A stretch of 34,498 nt of DNA. It comes from Planctomycetota bacterium. GTDB lineage: Bacteria > Planctomycetota > JACQVV01 > JASMLP01. Below are positions 14,837 through 22,708 of this stretch, one piece after another. The translations under genes were made by a program, and so were the position numbers. Positions within the stretch are counted from its first letter, which is position 1. Each line of letters starts with the position of its first letter. Under the pieces are notes generated by a model. That model was given only the letters and a program-made list of their open reading frames with translations, searched no databases and was not told the origin of the DNA. Location of the stretch: NCBI GenBank assembly GCA_030748635.1, contig JASMLP010000110.1, positions 1-34,498 on the forward strand. Reading direction: 5' to 3'.

Positions 14837-17194
14837 TCATCGCCATGAATTACGAGCTTTCAACGCTTTACGAGCATATTCGGTTCCTGGACAACGGGAA
14901 ATCAATCGATCGAGATAGGAGCGAGCCATATCCAACCGTCCATTCCTTTTTGCCATTTCTGCCAGTCGGTACAATTTTTCGGCTTCCTTCTCTAACCGAT
15001 TCTTCTCCAACACGACTTGGATCTCTGGGCTCGTCTGAATCGCGGTCACGCGTTCTCGGATACGCTCTGCAAACCGCGTACTTGGCCAACGCTTCAGGAT
15101 TCTCGAATACTCTTCCAAGGATCGAACCCAAAGCTTGGAATTCTCCAATCTCTGAGCCTCTTCAAAGGCTGGTTGAGCTTTGGCGTCGATTTCGGTACGA
15201 AAAGTTTCTATCGTTCTGCCGACATCTTTCCCGACCGAATAATCCGCATAACGCTTGCCAAAGGATTCGACGCGGGATAAGTCTTTCGTCGAAATGGATG
15301 GCTTAAGTGTGGATTTCAAACGTCCCCACCGCTTGACCGCATACGAATCGACATCTCGTTTCAAATCAGACAGGTACCGCTTTTGAGGTCGGTCAAGAGG
15401 ACAGCGCTCCAGCAACAATACCGTCTCGACCACGGAATCGAACTGAGCTTCTGCCACCTGTTTTTTCGATTCTCTTAGTAGGGACTCCGCGACCATCTTT
15501 CCCAGATCAAAATGCTGAATGGGATTATCCTCGACATCCAGAAAGTAGGCGTCAAACCTCCCGAACGACCCATTTCGGTAATCCAGGTCGAGGGTGGATT
15601 CGCAAGTCACTCCGGAGGGCCGACTGGCTCCGGGTGCGGACCACTGAACCCTCCAATTCCCTCCCTTCCCTTCGAAACCGAGTGTTACCCGAGTCCCTGA
15701 TCTCCCGATCCATCGCACGGGAACCGTTCGGGCACCCTCCACCGGTGGTGGTCGCAGTTCCCATCGTCCCTGCGTCCCATATTTACTGTCCCCAACCGCG
15801 ACCACGGCCAACGATTCGAGAGAGCGATCGAGAGAAGGCACATTGAATTCTCCACTCCCTCCACTCAAAACTCCGGCAGAATGTCCATTCCGGTAAAGAA
15901 TCAAGCGTTCTACTCCGCACCCCGACCGCGTGGACTGAGCCTGAACCTTGAGGCGCACGCCCTCCCCTTCTTCCAAAACTTCCACCTTCACCACGGGACG
16001 TTTGGCAAAAGGTTGCAGCAAGGGGTCCCCGGCAACCAGATTCATCCAGGGCAAAATGGGGTGAGCCATGAAATAACTTTCTACCAAATTGTAACCACCC
16101 AGGTAGAAAACGATGTGCGCGTACTGACTATTGAATGCCGAAGTATAAGGCTCACGAACGCAACCATGGACCGCCGTGGCCCCGGCGGCCAGAAAGCGAC
16201 ACATGCTGGTCTGCCCCCCCTTTCGCTCCGGATTGAAACAGTCGGAGGTCAAGGCTGCTGAAGTCAGATTGTCGATCAACGCTCCCGGTCGATACCGATT
16301 CTTGGCTGGGAATTCCTTGCTCCAACTCGCTTGTCCGTATTGATAGATGAGTACATCCTCCCGGTCCACGAGTAACTCCCTGCTCTTTCCCGGGTGCTCC
16401 ACGATTTCGATCCTAAATCCTTTTTCCTGGAGAAACCCCTTCAACACCGGGAAATATCCGTTGTAGCAACCCCTCGGGTCGTTTTCCTTGGATCGGCCGA
16501 GATAGATGGTGCTGGTAAAGGGCTCTACTTGTCGATCCGCTTCCACCGATCGATCGATCATCGCCAAAACATCATCCACGGTAAAAGCGTTCAGCAAGCC
16601 GACCCCATACGCTGGGAAGGGATTACCGTTGGGCAGTTTGAAACTTCTGGGGTTCAAAGTACGATCCGCTTGAAACATCGGATTGCGTATCATTTGAGAC
16701 ATCGATGCTTCCCGGATCACATCCGCATCGAAGCGATGAAGTGCCAGCATATGCGTCACCGATCGGTAATGTGGGATCTCCTTCATTTTCTTCGGATCCT
16801 TGGGGCGTGGAACCGGCAATCCTTTTCCACGCAGCGGCACTGTCACGGGAATATCCCGTGTCAGAAGGATCAATGTAATAGGAGCCAACGGATGACTTTC
16901 CAGCCATTCACGTACCGGCTTTTGCAACAACTCGTCGTATTCCTCGTAAGAATCGAACCATAAGGCTCTTTTCCTTTTGACCGGTATCGACACCGTCACT
17001 CGCTGATGAAGCGGGATTCCACGACGCTGTACATAATAGTCGGCTACCCGAATCGAGTCTTCACTCTCCAGATTGGCCACGACCAGAACGTTTTCAGGCC
17101 CCCCCCCTGCGAACACCCCTTCAGGAGTCACACCGAACAGAACGACCGAACAGACCACGACCCAAAGATTTCGATGCGTTCTTGTCGGTTTCAA
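14837..17194 (-). CDS. TIGR03790-family secreted protein with C-terminal TPR-like region
   Basis: The 785-residue protein has a TIGR03790-type core: NVLVVANLESEDSIRVADYY near the N-terminus, then DIPVTVPL, a YLGRSKENDPRG segment, and a C-terminal core with AAGATAVHGCVREPYTSAF and NLVAGDPLLQPF. The family's role is not established. The last 120 residues (FEEAQRLENSKLWVRSLEEY onward) look like two tetratricopeptide-like helical pairs. I chose TTG 17194 because GGAGGAG lies 6 nt upstream and the protein then begins with a classic signal peptide (KPTRTHRNLWVVVCSVVLFG). The frame is open to a TTG at 17254, but that would bury the signal sequence. It contains a nine-G run (17099-17107) just after the signal peptide. 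Confidence 0.82.
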   Translation of the reverse strand: MKPTRTHRNLWVVVCSVVLFGVTPEGVFAGGGPENVLVVANLESEDSIRVADYYVQRRGIPLHQRVTVSIPVKRKRALWFDSYEEYDELLQKPVREWLESHPLAPITLILLTRDIPVTVPLRGKGLPVPRPKDPKKMKEIPHYRSVTHMLALHRFDADVIREASMSQMIRNPMFQADRTLNPRSFKLPNGNPFPAYGVGLLNAFTVDDVLAMIDRSVEADRQVEPFTSTIYLGRSKENDPRGCYNGYFPVLKGFLQEKGFRIEIVEHPGKSRELLVDREDVLIYQYGQASWSKEFPAKNRYRPGALIDNLTSAALTSDCFNPERKGGQTSMCRFLAAGATAVHGCVREPYTSAFNSQYAHIVFYLGGYNLVESYFMAHPILPWMNLVAGDPLLQPFAKRPVVKVEVLEEGEGVRLKVQAQSTRSGCGVERLILYRNGHSAGVLSGGSGEFNVPSLDRSLESLAVVAVGDSKYGTQGRWELRPPPVEGARTVPVRWIGRSGTRVTLGFEGKGGNWRVQWSAPGASRPSGVTCESTLDLDYRNGSFGRFDAYFLDVEDNPIQHFDLGKMVAESLLRESKKQVAEAQFDSVVETVLLLERCPLDRPQKRYLSDLKRDVDSYAVKRWGRLKSTLKPSISTKDLSRVESFGKRYADYSVGKDVGRTIETFRTEIDAKAQPAFEEAQRLENSKLWVRSLEEYSRILKRWPSTRFAERIRERVTAIQTSPEIQVVLEKNRLEKEAEKLYRLAEMAKRNGRLDMARSYLDRLISRCPGTEYARKALKARNSWR

Positions 17195-17427
17195 TCCAGT
17201 CTCCTCCACGCGATGATATCCCTCAATTCTAACTTGGCCGCTTGTTTCTGCCAAAGCTTCGACCGCCCCAGGCGCAAAGTACCGCTTGGACCCCTCAGGG
17301 TATTCCCCTTCAGACCTATCGATTTATCCTTTCAATCCACCATTTCGGAAGGCATGATGTCCGACTATTCGATGTTGAGTCGTCACATCGAAGTAACGTA
17401 ACGATTTGTCTGGCTGGAAACTGAACG
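17195..17427. promoter_or_regulatory. Divergent intergenic region, likely two promoters
   Basis: This 233-bp gap separates two divergently transcribed genes, the TIGR03790-family gene on the minus strand and the zinc-protease-like lipoprotein on the plus strand, so it must hold both start regions. It includes the GGAGGAG ribosome binding site of the minus gene (17201-17207, read on the minus strand). I see no convincing consensus -35/-10 pair or operator. Confidence 0.35.
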
Positions 17428-19113
17428 ATGACGCCTACCGTATTGCCACTCGGTCCTCGGAACCGCCGCTCAGTCGCCCACCTGCTGGGACTGGGAATTT
17501 TCGTCTATCTCACTCTCGGATGTACCAGTTTGGTGCGAGTGGGATCGCGTCCAGTGGAACACCCACACCCCGAGCTTCCCCCGCAGATCTACCTCTCCGC
17601 CACTCCATTTCAGCACCTTATTGTTGAAATCGACTACATTGAGGGATGTCGTCCTGATCCGGATGTTTTGCAAACATTCACTCGCGCGCTACGGACGCTT
17701 TGCGAGAAACCGGAAGGTATACGGGTACTTGTTGATGACGAAATACCCGATTCTGAAGGTGACACCCATTCCGCGGAAGCCGTTTATCAAATCGCTCAGC
17801 GTTGGCGCAGCATTGCCACCCCCGAGAATACGGCGCACATCTACGTCTTGTATCTTCGAAAAGCTCCGACCCGGCCCCTACTTCACGGTCCCCACGGGAT
17901 CCCGATCATCCTCATCCCTCACGGCCAAATCCAGGAGTCTAGCGGTTGGATACGACGTAAATCGGTGGAACAAGTCGCGATTTTGCACGAACTCGGACAT
18001 GTTCTCGGACTGGTTTCTCGTGGCCGTAATCAGATCGCCAGTCACTGCACCGACCCGAGTTGCGTGATGTATTCCAATCCGTTTGATTGGCGGAAAGGCC
18101 TTTCCTCTCCTTTCCACTCCATGTTCGGAAAAGTACCTTCCCTCTTTTGCAGCCACTGCAAAAAGGACCTCAGTACAGTCCGACTCCTTCCTCTCTGGGG
18201 AAAATATGGTTTCGATGAGCGGGGAGCCTGGCGTTCTCCGGCCGGAGAAGAATATACGGTCCATCTTCGCTACAACGGTCAAAACAATATCGAGAGAAAG
18301 ATCCCCGATAGTCCTCGACTCTGGCGAGCCCTTCTCGCTGATCCCAGCGTGAGTGTTCGGTTTTATGGCATCGGCTCTCTCACGGCTAGCTTTTCAGAAT
18401 CATCTGAAGCCCCCCAAATTTTCTCCGAGTTTCTGGATGAAGAATCGGACGAATCCGTTCGCCTGGCCGCTCTTTCAGGGTTGCGAGAGAATCTTTCTCG
18501 CCAACCCCAAGAAAATCGCCCCCTCTATCGAGACCAACTTCTCCGCGAACGACTCCTTTCAACACTTTCCGACCATTTGCAACACGACAATTCTCATGAA
18601 ATCCGTCTCGCCATCATCCAGTTGATTCAAGCCGCGCTCACACCCCAAGAGCGTGAAAAATCCGTTCCAGAAATTCCGTCTTTCGTCCGTGTCCACCTGG
18701 CCAAAACAGTACGAAACGACTCGAATCAGTCTGTTCGCGCTCAAGCCATGGAAGCGCTCGCGCTGATCCATCATCCTGAAGATATCGACACCCTTTGCCG
18801 TATCGCCCTTCAGGACGAAGACCCCTGGATACGGGAACTCTCCATACGATCACTCTTTTTCTGGGGCCGGGATGCGGAAATTGCTCTTCCCACCCTCGAG
18901 GACGCCCAAAAAGACCCGGTCGAAAGCATCCGGAATGCGGCTAAAGAAACGATGATCAAGATCCAAGCTGTCCTTCCCGCCAAGGAGGAATCGGTTCCAT
19001 CCAAGGACCCAAAAGACGAATTGGAAGTCGCGCCACCGCCACCAGAAAAGTCGAAAACCTCGAAAGGGGCGGTCCCCTCCCCCCCGACTCCATCTGCGGT
19101 CGAACAGAAATAA
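17428..19113 (+). CDS. Lipoprotein with archaemetzincin-like zinc-protease motif and HEAT-like repeats
   Basis: The 561-residue protein begins with a basic region, a hydrophobic stretch and a lipobox (LTLGC, Cys32), so it is probably lipid-anchored outside the cytoplasm. Residues 187-194 read HELGHVLG, a zincin active site with Glu188 as the likely base. It continues to HCTDPSCVM (206-214) and CSHC (241-244). Archaemetzincins have HExxHxxGxxHCx4CxM followed by CxxC. Here the same elements occur in the same order, but with 11 residues rather than 2 between Gly194 and the third His, and 26 rather than 17 before CxxC. From about residue 300 to 520 there are HEAT-like helical repeats (for example VRAQAMEALALIHHPEDIDT), ending in a Pro/Lys tail. 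The combination suggests a peptidase tied to a protein-binding solenoid. Confidence 0.75.
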   Translation: MTPTVLPLGPRNRRSVAHLLGLGIFVYLTLGCTSLVRVGSRPVEHPHPELPPQIYLSATPFQHLIVEIDYIEGCRPDPDVLQTFTRALRTLCEKPEGIRVLVDDEIPDSEGDTHSAEAVYQIAQRWRSIATPENTAHIYVLYLRKAPTRPLLHGPHGIPIILIPHGQIQESSGWIRRKSVEQVAILHELGHVLGLVSRGRNQIASHCTDPSCVMYSNPFDWRKGLSSPFHSMFGKVPSLFCSHCKKDLSTVRLLPLWGKYGFDERGAWRSPAGEEYTVHLRYNGQNNIERKIPDSPRLWRALLADPSVSVRFYGIGSLTASFSESSEAPQIFSEFLDEESDESVRLAALSGLRENLSRQPQENRPLYRDQLLRERLLSTLSDHLQHDNSHEIRLAIIQLIQAALTPQEREKSVPEIPSFVRVHLAKTVRNDSNQSVRAQAMEALALIHHPEDIDTLCRIALQDEDPWIRELSIRSLFFWGRDAEIALPTLEDAQKDPVESIRNAAKETMIKIQAVLPAKEESVPSKDPKDELEVAPPPPEKSKTSKGAVPSPPTPSAVEQK

Positions 19114-19135
19114 CCGTTTCGCTCCGTTTCTACTC

Positions 19136-19513
19136 ATGGCCGAACTGACCCACTGCCCGACCTGCCAAGGACCCGTCTCCAACGAAGCGGAAGCTTGTCC
19201 ACACTGCGGACAACCTCTGGTTGGAAAACGCGATCTCCCCCCATCCATGCAGGCCTCGGCCAAGATCCCGCTACCCCCTCGCGCCCCATCTCCAAAGCGC
19301 GGCGCACTGTGGGGATGTTCGATGCTGTTGCTCCTCATCGGAATTATCATGGGGTCGATCTACGCATTGATGTTTTCCATCGCTCCGGACACCACGCAAC
19401 GACGTGATACGCGACCGAGTCACCCAAACAACAACCGAACGAACCGGATCCACAAGAAAGACGCCCCTTCCCCCGATGACAAGATTCCTCTGACTTCCCC
19501 AGAAAATCGATAA
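19136..19513 (+). CDS. Zinc-ribbon protein with one membrane segment
   Basis: This 125-residue protein starts with a zinc ribbon made of two CxxC pairs (CPTC at 7-10, CPHC at 21-24). A proline-rich stretch follows, then a hydrophobic membrane segment at about 57-83 and a hydrophilic Pro/Asn/Arg-rich tail. The ribbon would face the cytosol. This layout is common among small regulatory or assembly proteins, but no specific role can be assigned. It lies 22 bp after the zinc-protease-like lipoprotein and is probably co-transcribed. There is no clear ribosome binding site, so translation may depend on the gene before it. Confidence 0.7.
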   Translation: MAELTHCPTCQGPVSNEAEACPHCGQPLVGKRDLPPSMQASAKIPLPPRAPSPKRGALWGCSMLLLLIGIIMGSIYALMFSIAPDTTQRRDTRPSHPNNNRTNRIHKKDAPSPDDKIPLTSPENR

Positions 19514-19850
19514 AAACCCTCCTGGCGAACAGGTTGCCCCACCGAATTCAATTCCACACCAGTACGCCAACCACACGTCACCCCAACGATTTCTCGATCG
19601 GATGGTAAAACCCCGCCAGGTGTGAATCCTACTCCTTGCCGCCCAAATAGATCGGCTTGTCTGAATCGGCAGCAACTCCCGAGAAAACGTCCGCTACATT
19701 AATGGACAGACGAACCGGAGTCACCGCCAATCCCGGAAGGGATCGGGGTACGATTTTCATCATTCCCGCCAATTTCCCCGCGTGAGTTTCAGAATGTCTC
19801 TTGAACCTAGTGTAAAAATCTACTGCAATAGATTCATACAGGAGGTGTTC
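19514..19850. other. 337-bp gap with possible decayed minus-strand gene
   Basis: The gap precedes the selenoprotein candidate and should hold its promoter; its AGGAGGTG ribosome binding site lies at 19840-19847. On the minus strand, an ATG at 19763 opens a 44-codon frame (ending at 19629) with codon use like the neighbours. A second frame, shifted by one base, continues with protein-like sequence toward about 19420, overlapping the zinc-ribbon gene. This could be a decayed gene or chance. No family is recognised. Confidence 0.3.
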
Positions 19851-20405
19851 ATGCTGCGGTTTCAAACATTGATTCTTGGTCTCTGGTCCTTCATGTTCAT
19901 ATTTTCCGCGCCGGTTCACGCGGACGATTTCAAGCGGGAAGGAAAACCTGCCCAACGCCAGCGGAAGGACCCTCTGGAAGGGAAGTCTCCGCCACCACTC
20001 CAGGTAACAAACTGGATGAACACCGATGGCAAGAGTATCGACCTCAAAACACTACGTGGAAAAGTGGTCCTTCTCAAATTCTGGGGGGTCTGGTGAGGAC
20101 CGTGCAAACGCTCGATGCCCAAAATGCAGGGTATGGTCGAGCGTTATAAGGACCGGGGCCTGGTCCTTATCGGCATCCACACGAAAAGTGCTGGTGATCG
20201 AATGCCCGCTTACGTGAAAGAAGCGTCGATCTCATTCCCCGTGGCTCTCGACCATGAGGGGAAAACCATCCAAGCCTTCCGGGTCGATTCTTATCCGGAT
20301 TATTACCTGATCGATCGATCGGGAATTCTTCGGGTCGCCGATCTCTCCAATGGAGATTTGGAGCGAGTCGTTCAGATCCTTCTGGAAGAGCCCGCCCCCG
20401 AATAA
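19851..20405 (+). CDS. Secreted thioredoxin/TlpA-like protein with in-frame UGA (probable selenocysteine)
   Basis: The ATG at 19851 follows GGAGG with a 5-nt spacer. The protein is 184 residues when the TGA at 20094-20096 is read through. Residues 1-24 are a signal peptide ending SAPVHA. A thioredoxin-like fold follows: GKVVLLKFWGVW, then the TGA, then GPCKRSMPKMQ. The TGA is codon 82, exactly where the first cysteine of WCxPC belongs, giving U82-G-P-C85. The frame continues without interruption for 103 codons through family features such as YPDYYLIDRSG (cis-Pro-like region). Members exchange thiols and disulfides in secreted proteins or cytochrome assembly; selenocysteine at this place would make a more reactive redox centre. 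A TGC-to-TGA nonsense mutation or sequencing error is the main alternative. Other genes here end in TGA, so global reassignment is unlikely. Confidence 0.8.
20107..20145 (+). promoter_or_regulatory. SECIS-like hairpin after the in-frame UGA
   Basis: Ten nucleotides after the UGA, 20107-20115 pairs perfectly with 20137-20145 (9 bp). A 3-nt bulge (20134-20136) follows on the 3' side, then 20116-20120 pairs with 20129-20133 (5 bp, one G-U), closing an 8-nt loop at 20121-20128. The loop lies 24 nt after the UGA, inside the range reported for bacterial SECIS elements. The loop begins A-A and not with G, a departure from the usual consensus. SelB would bind such a hairpin. Confidence 0.6.
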
Positions 20406-20470
20406 GGGAAGTCTGCGAGTAAAAACACAGAGCGACCCGGTAAGGAACGTTCTCTTACACAACCATTCCG

Positions 20471-20503
20471 TCGAGGAGAAAGGAGTGAACTCTTTCTCCT
20501 CGA
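20471..20503. terminator. Bidirectional hairpin between convergent genes
   Basis: TCGAGGAGAAAG (20471-20482) pairs with CTTTCTCCTCGA (20492-20503), a perfect 12-bp stem with a 9-nt loop. It lies between the convergent thioredoxin-like and cyclophilin genes. No strong T-tract follows on either strand, so it may need a helper factor or protect the RNA ends. Confidence 0.6.
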
Positions 20504-20516
20504 TCGCCTAAAAGAC

Positions 20517-21347
20517 TCAGGGCATACGTCGGATGGTGTGAATCTTGATCTCTTTCGTGGGTCGGCTGTCGCCGGCGCTCACCTCGACTTCACCGATCTT
20601 CTCCACCACATCCATTCCCCCCACAACACGACCAAAGACGGTATGTTTTCCGGTCAACCATGGCGTATCGGCCAGGTTGAGAAAAAATTGGCTCCCGTTG
20701 GTGTTAGGACCCGCATTGGCCATAGCCAGCACCCCTTTTTTCGGCTCATGGGACCGAAGAGAATTGTCGAATCGATAACCCAGATTCGTGTAGGCATCCG
20801 CGAGCGTAAGTACATCCAACCTTTTCTTGACCTCTTCAATCCGTGCCTTGAATTCGTCCTGATTCTTGATCCCGAGCTGACGCGCGATCGGCCCGACCAA
20901 CATCTGCTGAAACTGTTCTTGGGAACGGATCCCTAACATTGGGTGTGGTTTGTTGTTTTCAAACGCTTTCTGGGTATCGAGTCCTAGAGACTTTGCGCTG
21001 ATCTCATCCTCGAACTTGTAACCGGGTCCACCTCGGCCGGTTCCCTGGGGACACCCTCCCTGAATCATGAAATTCTTGATCACCCGATGAAAGACCAATC
21101 CATCGTAGAAAGGACGCTTCGTTTTCTGCCCCGTCGATTCATCGGTGAACTCCTTGGTACCTTCCGCCAGACCCAAAAAGTTCGCCACGGTCTTGGGAGC
21201 GTCCTTGGCGAAAAGTTCGATATAGATATCCCCCATCGAGGTCGAAATCTTGCAGATCGGATTCCCCGGATCCAGCTTCTCGAAATCCTGAGCTTCGAGG
21301 CTACTCACCAGCAGGAGGAGGAAAAATATGGGAAGAACACGCTTCAT
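20517..21347 (-). CDS. Secreted cyclophilin-type peptidyl-prolyl isomerase with large insertion
   Basis: The 276-residue protein has a signal peptide (MKRVLPIFFLLLLVSSLEAQ), so it should act on prolyl bonds of secreted proteins. The catalytic set is present: FHRVIKNFMIQGG with Arg88, NTNGSQFFLNL (215-225) and Trp230. Between the beta-core halves (about residues 117-200) there is an insertion of about 80 residues, helical and charged (QDEFKARIEEVKKRL), absent from E. coli cyclophilins. I chose ATG 21347 because GGAG lies 7 nt upstream and it makes the signal peptide N-terminal. The enzyme is probably active. It faces the selenoprotein candidate across a shared terminator. Confidence 0.9.
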   Translation of the reverse strand: MKRVLPIFFLLLLVSSLEAQDFEKLDPGNPICKISTSMGDIYIELFAKDAPKTVANFLGLAEGTKEFTDESTGQKTKRPFYDGLVFHRVIKNFMIQGGCPQGTGRGGPGYKFEDEISAKSLGLDTQKAFENNKPHPMLGIRSQEQFQQMLVGPIARQLGIKNQDEFKARIEEVKKRLDVLTLADAYTNLGYRFDNSLRSHEPKKGVLAMANAGPNTNGSQFFLNLADTPWLTGKHTVFGRVVGGMDVVEKIGEVEVSAGDSRPTKEIKIHTIRRMP

Positions 21348-21444
21348 GACAAACTCCAAAAGTGCCTTATGTGTTAGAGAACAGTGACAGGATACGTTGG
21401 ATGGAGATGGGTTACCACCGCTCACGGGTAATCTGAAAGCGTAA

Positions 21445-22581
21445 TCAACGAGCCTCTCGAAGAGTCATCCCCACCAGTTCCCAGGCGCGTCGATTGATCA
21501 TCCACGCCGAGCGGTTCATTTCTCGGGCCGGGGTAACCAAAAAAGCGCCAAATACCGAATTCGAACTCTGCAATACGAGTACATGGAATTCAACGGGGTC
21601 TCCGTCAAGATCTCCCCGATAAATCTGCATTTCCCCCCCCTCGGAGAAAAATTCCGATTCTGCCGTCATACTCTCGATGCGCCGAATCCCTTCCAGGTCG
21701 AACCCCGCGCTCTCCACTTCCGTGAAAAGGCTCCAGATCCCCTTTTCCAGATCCATCTCCGGCAACTTTCGCCTGGAATAGATCCGAACTCGGATCAATC
21801 CCTCCGGTTTTTCATAGTCTCCGCGAAAAAGGTCGTTGGCATCGACCCCCATCGGAACATCTGGCATGGACTCGACTTGCCAACTCGCGGGATATTTCAA
21901 AGAGAAAGCGGGCCGACCGGCCACCTTCAATGTTTTCATCTCTTCCGCGTAAAGTTTACCGGTCAAGACTTCGGGCGCTCCCTGCAAAGCCGCAAGCGCG
22001 AACTCCTTGGCGTATTTTTCGTAGAGTTCTTCCGGAGCGGAGCCAACGACCAGATAGATCCTGTGACCGTCCTTGAAAAAAGAGACCCGACCGATTCGTT
22101 TCTTTTCCTTCAAGCGATAGCGAACCACCGCATCGACGATCCGGCGACCTTCGAAGATTTCGACTCCCCCTTCGAATGCGAGCATTTTCTGACTATCCAG
22201 AAAGGCATCGACCCAATCCTCGAGACGAACTTCTCGTTCGAGTTCGGTTACCTTCATCTCCAAGACAACTTCTGGAGCTTCGGGGTCGATCACCCGGGCC
22301 AACGGCACCAACCGGCGTCGATCAACCTCCGTGGGTAGCTGTACCTTTACCCAGGTCCACTTTTTTCGGCAAGGGAGTCGAATCTTGAGCGACCGGTCTC
22401 CGTAAGGCACCGAACGACGAAACTCGAAATCACTCTCTAGTTCCTCTTGACTGAATAGTGTTCCCAAAGGACGCCAGCGACTTTCTTGCACGTCAGACTC
22501 CTGAGCATGCCCGCGACTCGCGACAAAACCTATCAACGCGAAAGTCAGCAACAGCGTACCGGTGCGAAAAAATTCGTACAT
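21445..22581 (-). CDS. Secreted protein of unknown function
   Basis: The 378-residue protein has a signal peptide (RTGTLLLTFALIGFVASRGHA followed by QESD). The rest is two charged, beta-rich halves. The second half, from about residue 200, contains FSLKYPASWQV, a phrase seen in proteins with the PsbP/DcrB-like fold, but that link is weak. The start ATG at 22581 has a modest GGA-type site. It lies 97 bp upstream of the cyclophilin gene on the same strand and may share its transcript. Confidence 0.65.
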   Translation of the reverse strand: MYEFFRTGTLLLTFALIGFVASRGHAQESDVQESRWRPLGTLFSQEELESDFEFRRSVPYGDRSLKIRLPCRKKWTWVKVQLPTEVDRRRLVPLARVIDPEAPEVVLEMKVTELEREVRLEDWVDAFLDSQKMLAFEGGVEIFEGRRIVDAVVRYRLKEKKRIGRVSFFKDGHRIYLVVGSAPEELYEKYAKEFALAALQGAPEVLTGKLYAEEMKTLKVAGRPAFSLKYPASWQVESMPDVPMGVDANDLFRGDYEKPEGLIRVRIYSRRKLPEMDLEKGIWSLFTEVESAGFDLEGIRRIESMTAESEFFSEGGEMQIYRGDLDGDPVEFHVLVLQSSNSVFGAFLVTPAREMNRSAWMINRRAWELVGMTLREAR

Positions 22582-22639
22582 CAGCCATCCGAGTTTTCAC
22601 CAGGCAGGATCGTTCCCACCGAAAATACATTCTCACAGA

Positions 22640-22651
22640 TCTATATATAGA
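22640..22651 (-). promoter_or_regulatory. Possible -10 region/palindrome upstream of the secreted protein gene
   Basis: TCTATATATAGA is a perfect 12-bp palindrome 58 bp upstream of the ATG at 22581. The AT-rich core TATATA could serve as a -10 element on the minus strand; no good -35 was found. Confidence 0.2.
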
Positions 22652-22708
22652 CTCACGAATCTGCTGATCCTACCAGATCTGTCTCTTTCCGCCGATGGAA
22701 ACAGATTC

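Noticed and set aside
17195-17254. Longer N-terminus for the TIGR03790-family protein
   Set aside because: It would place about 20 polar residues before the signal peptide; the TTG at 17194 has a strong GGAGGAG site.
19851-20096. Thioredoxin gene as a simple truncated pseudogene
   Set aside because: The stop falls exactly at the catalytic Cys, the downstream frame is intact, and a hairpin follows at the right distance. A nonsense mutation remains possible but is less likely.
19851-20405. TGA read as Trp genome-wide (genetic code 4)
   Set aside because: mtnA, hutH, both ATPases and other genes end naturally in TGA at overlaps with the next start.
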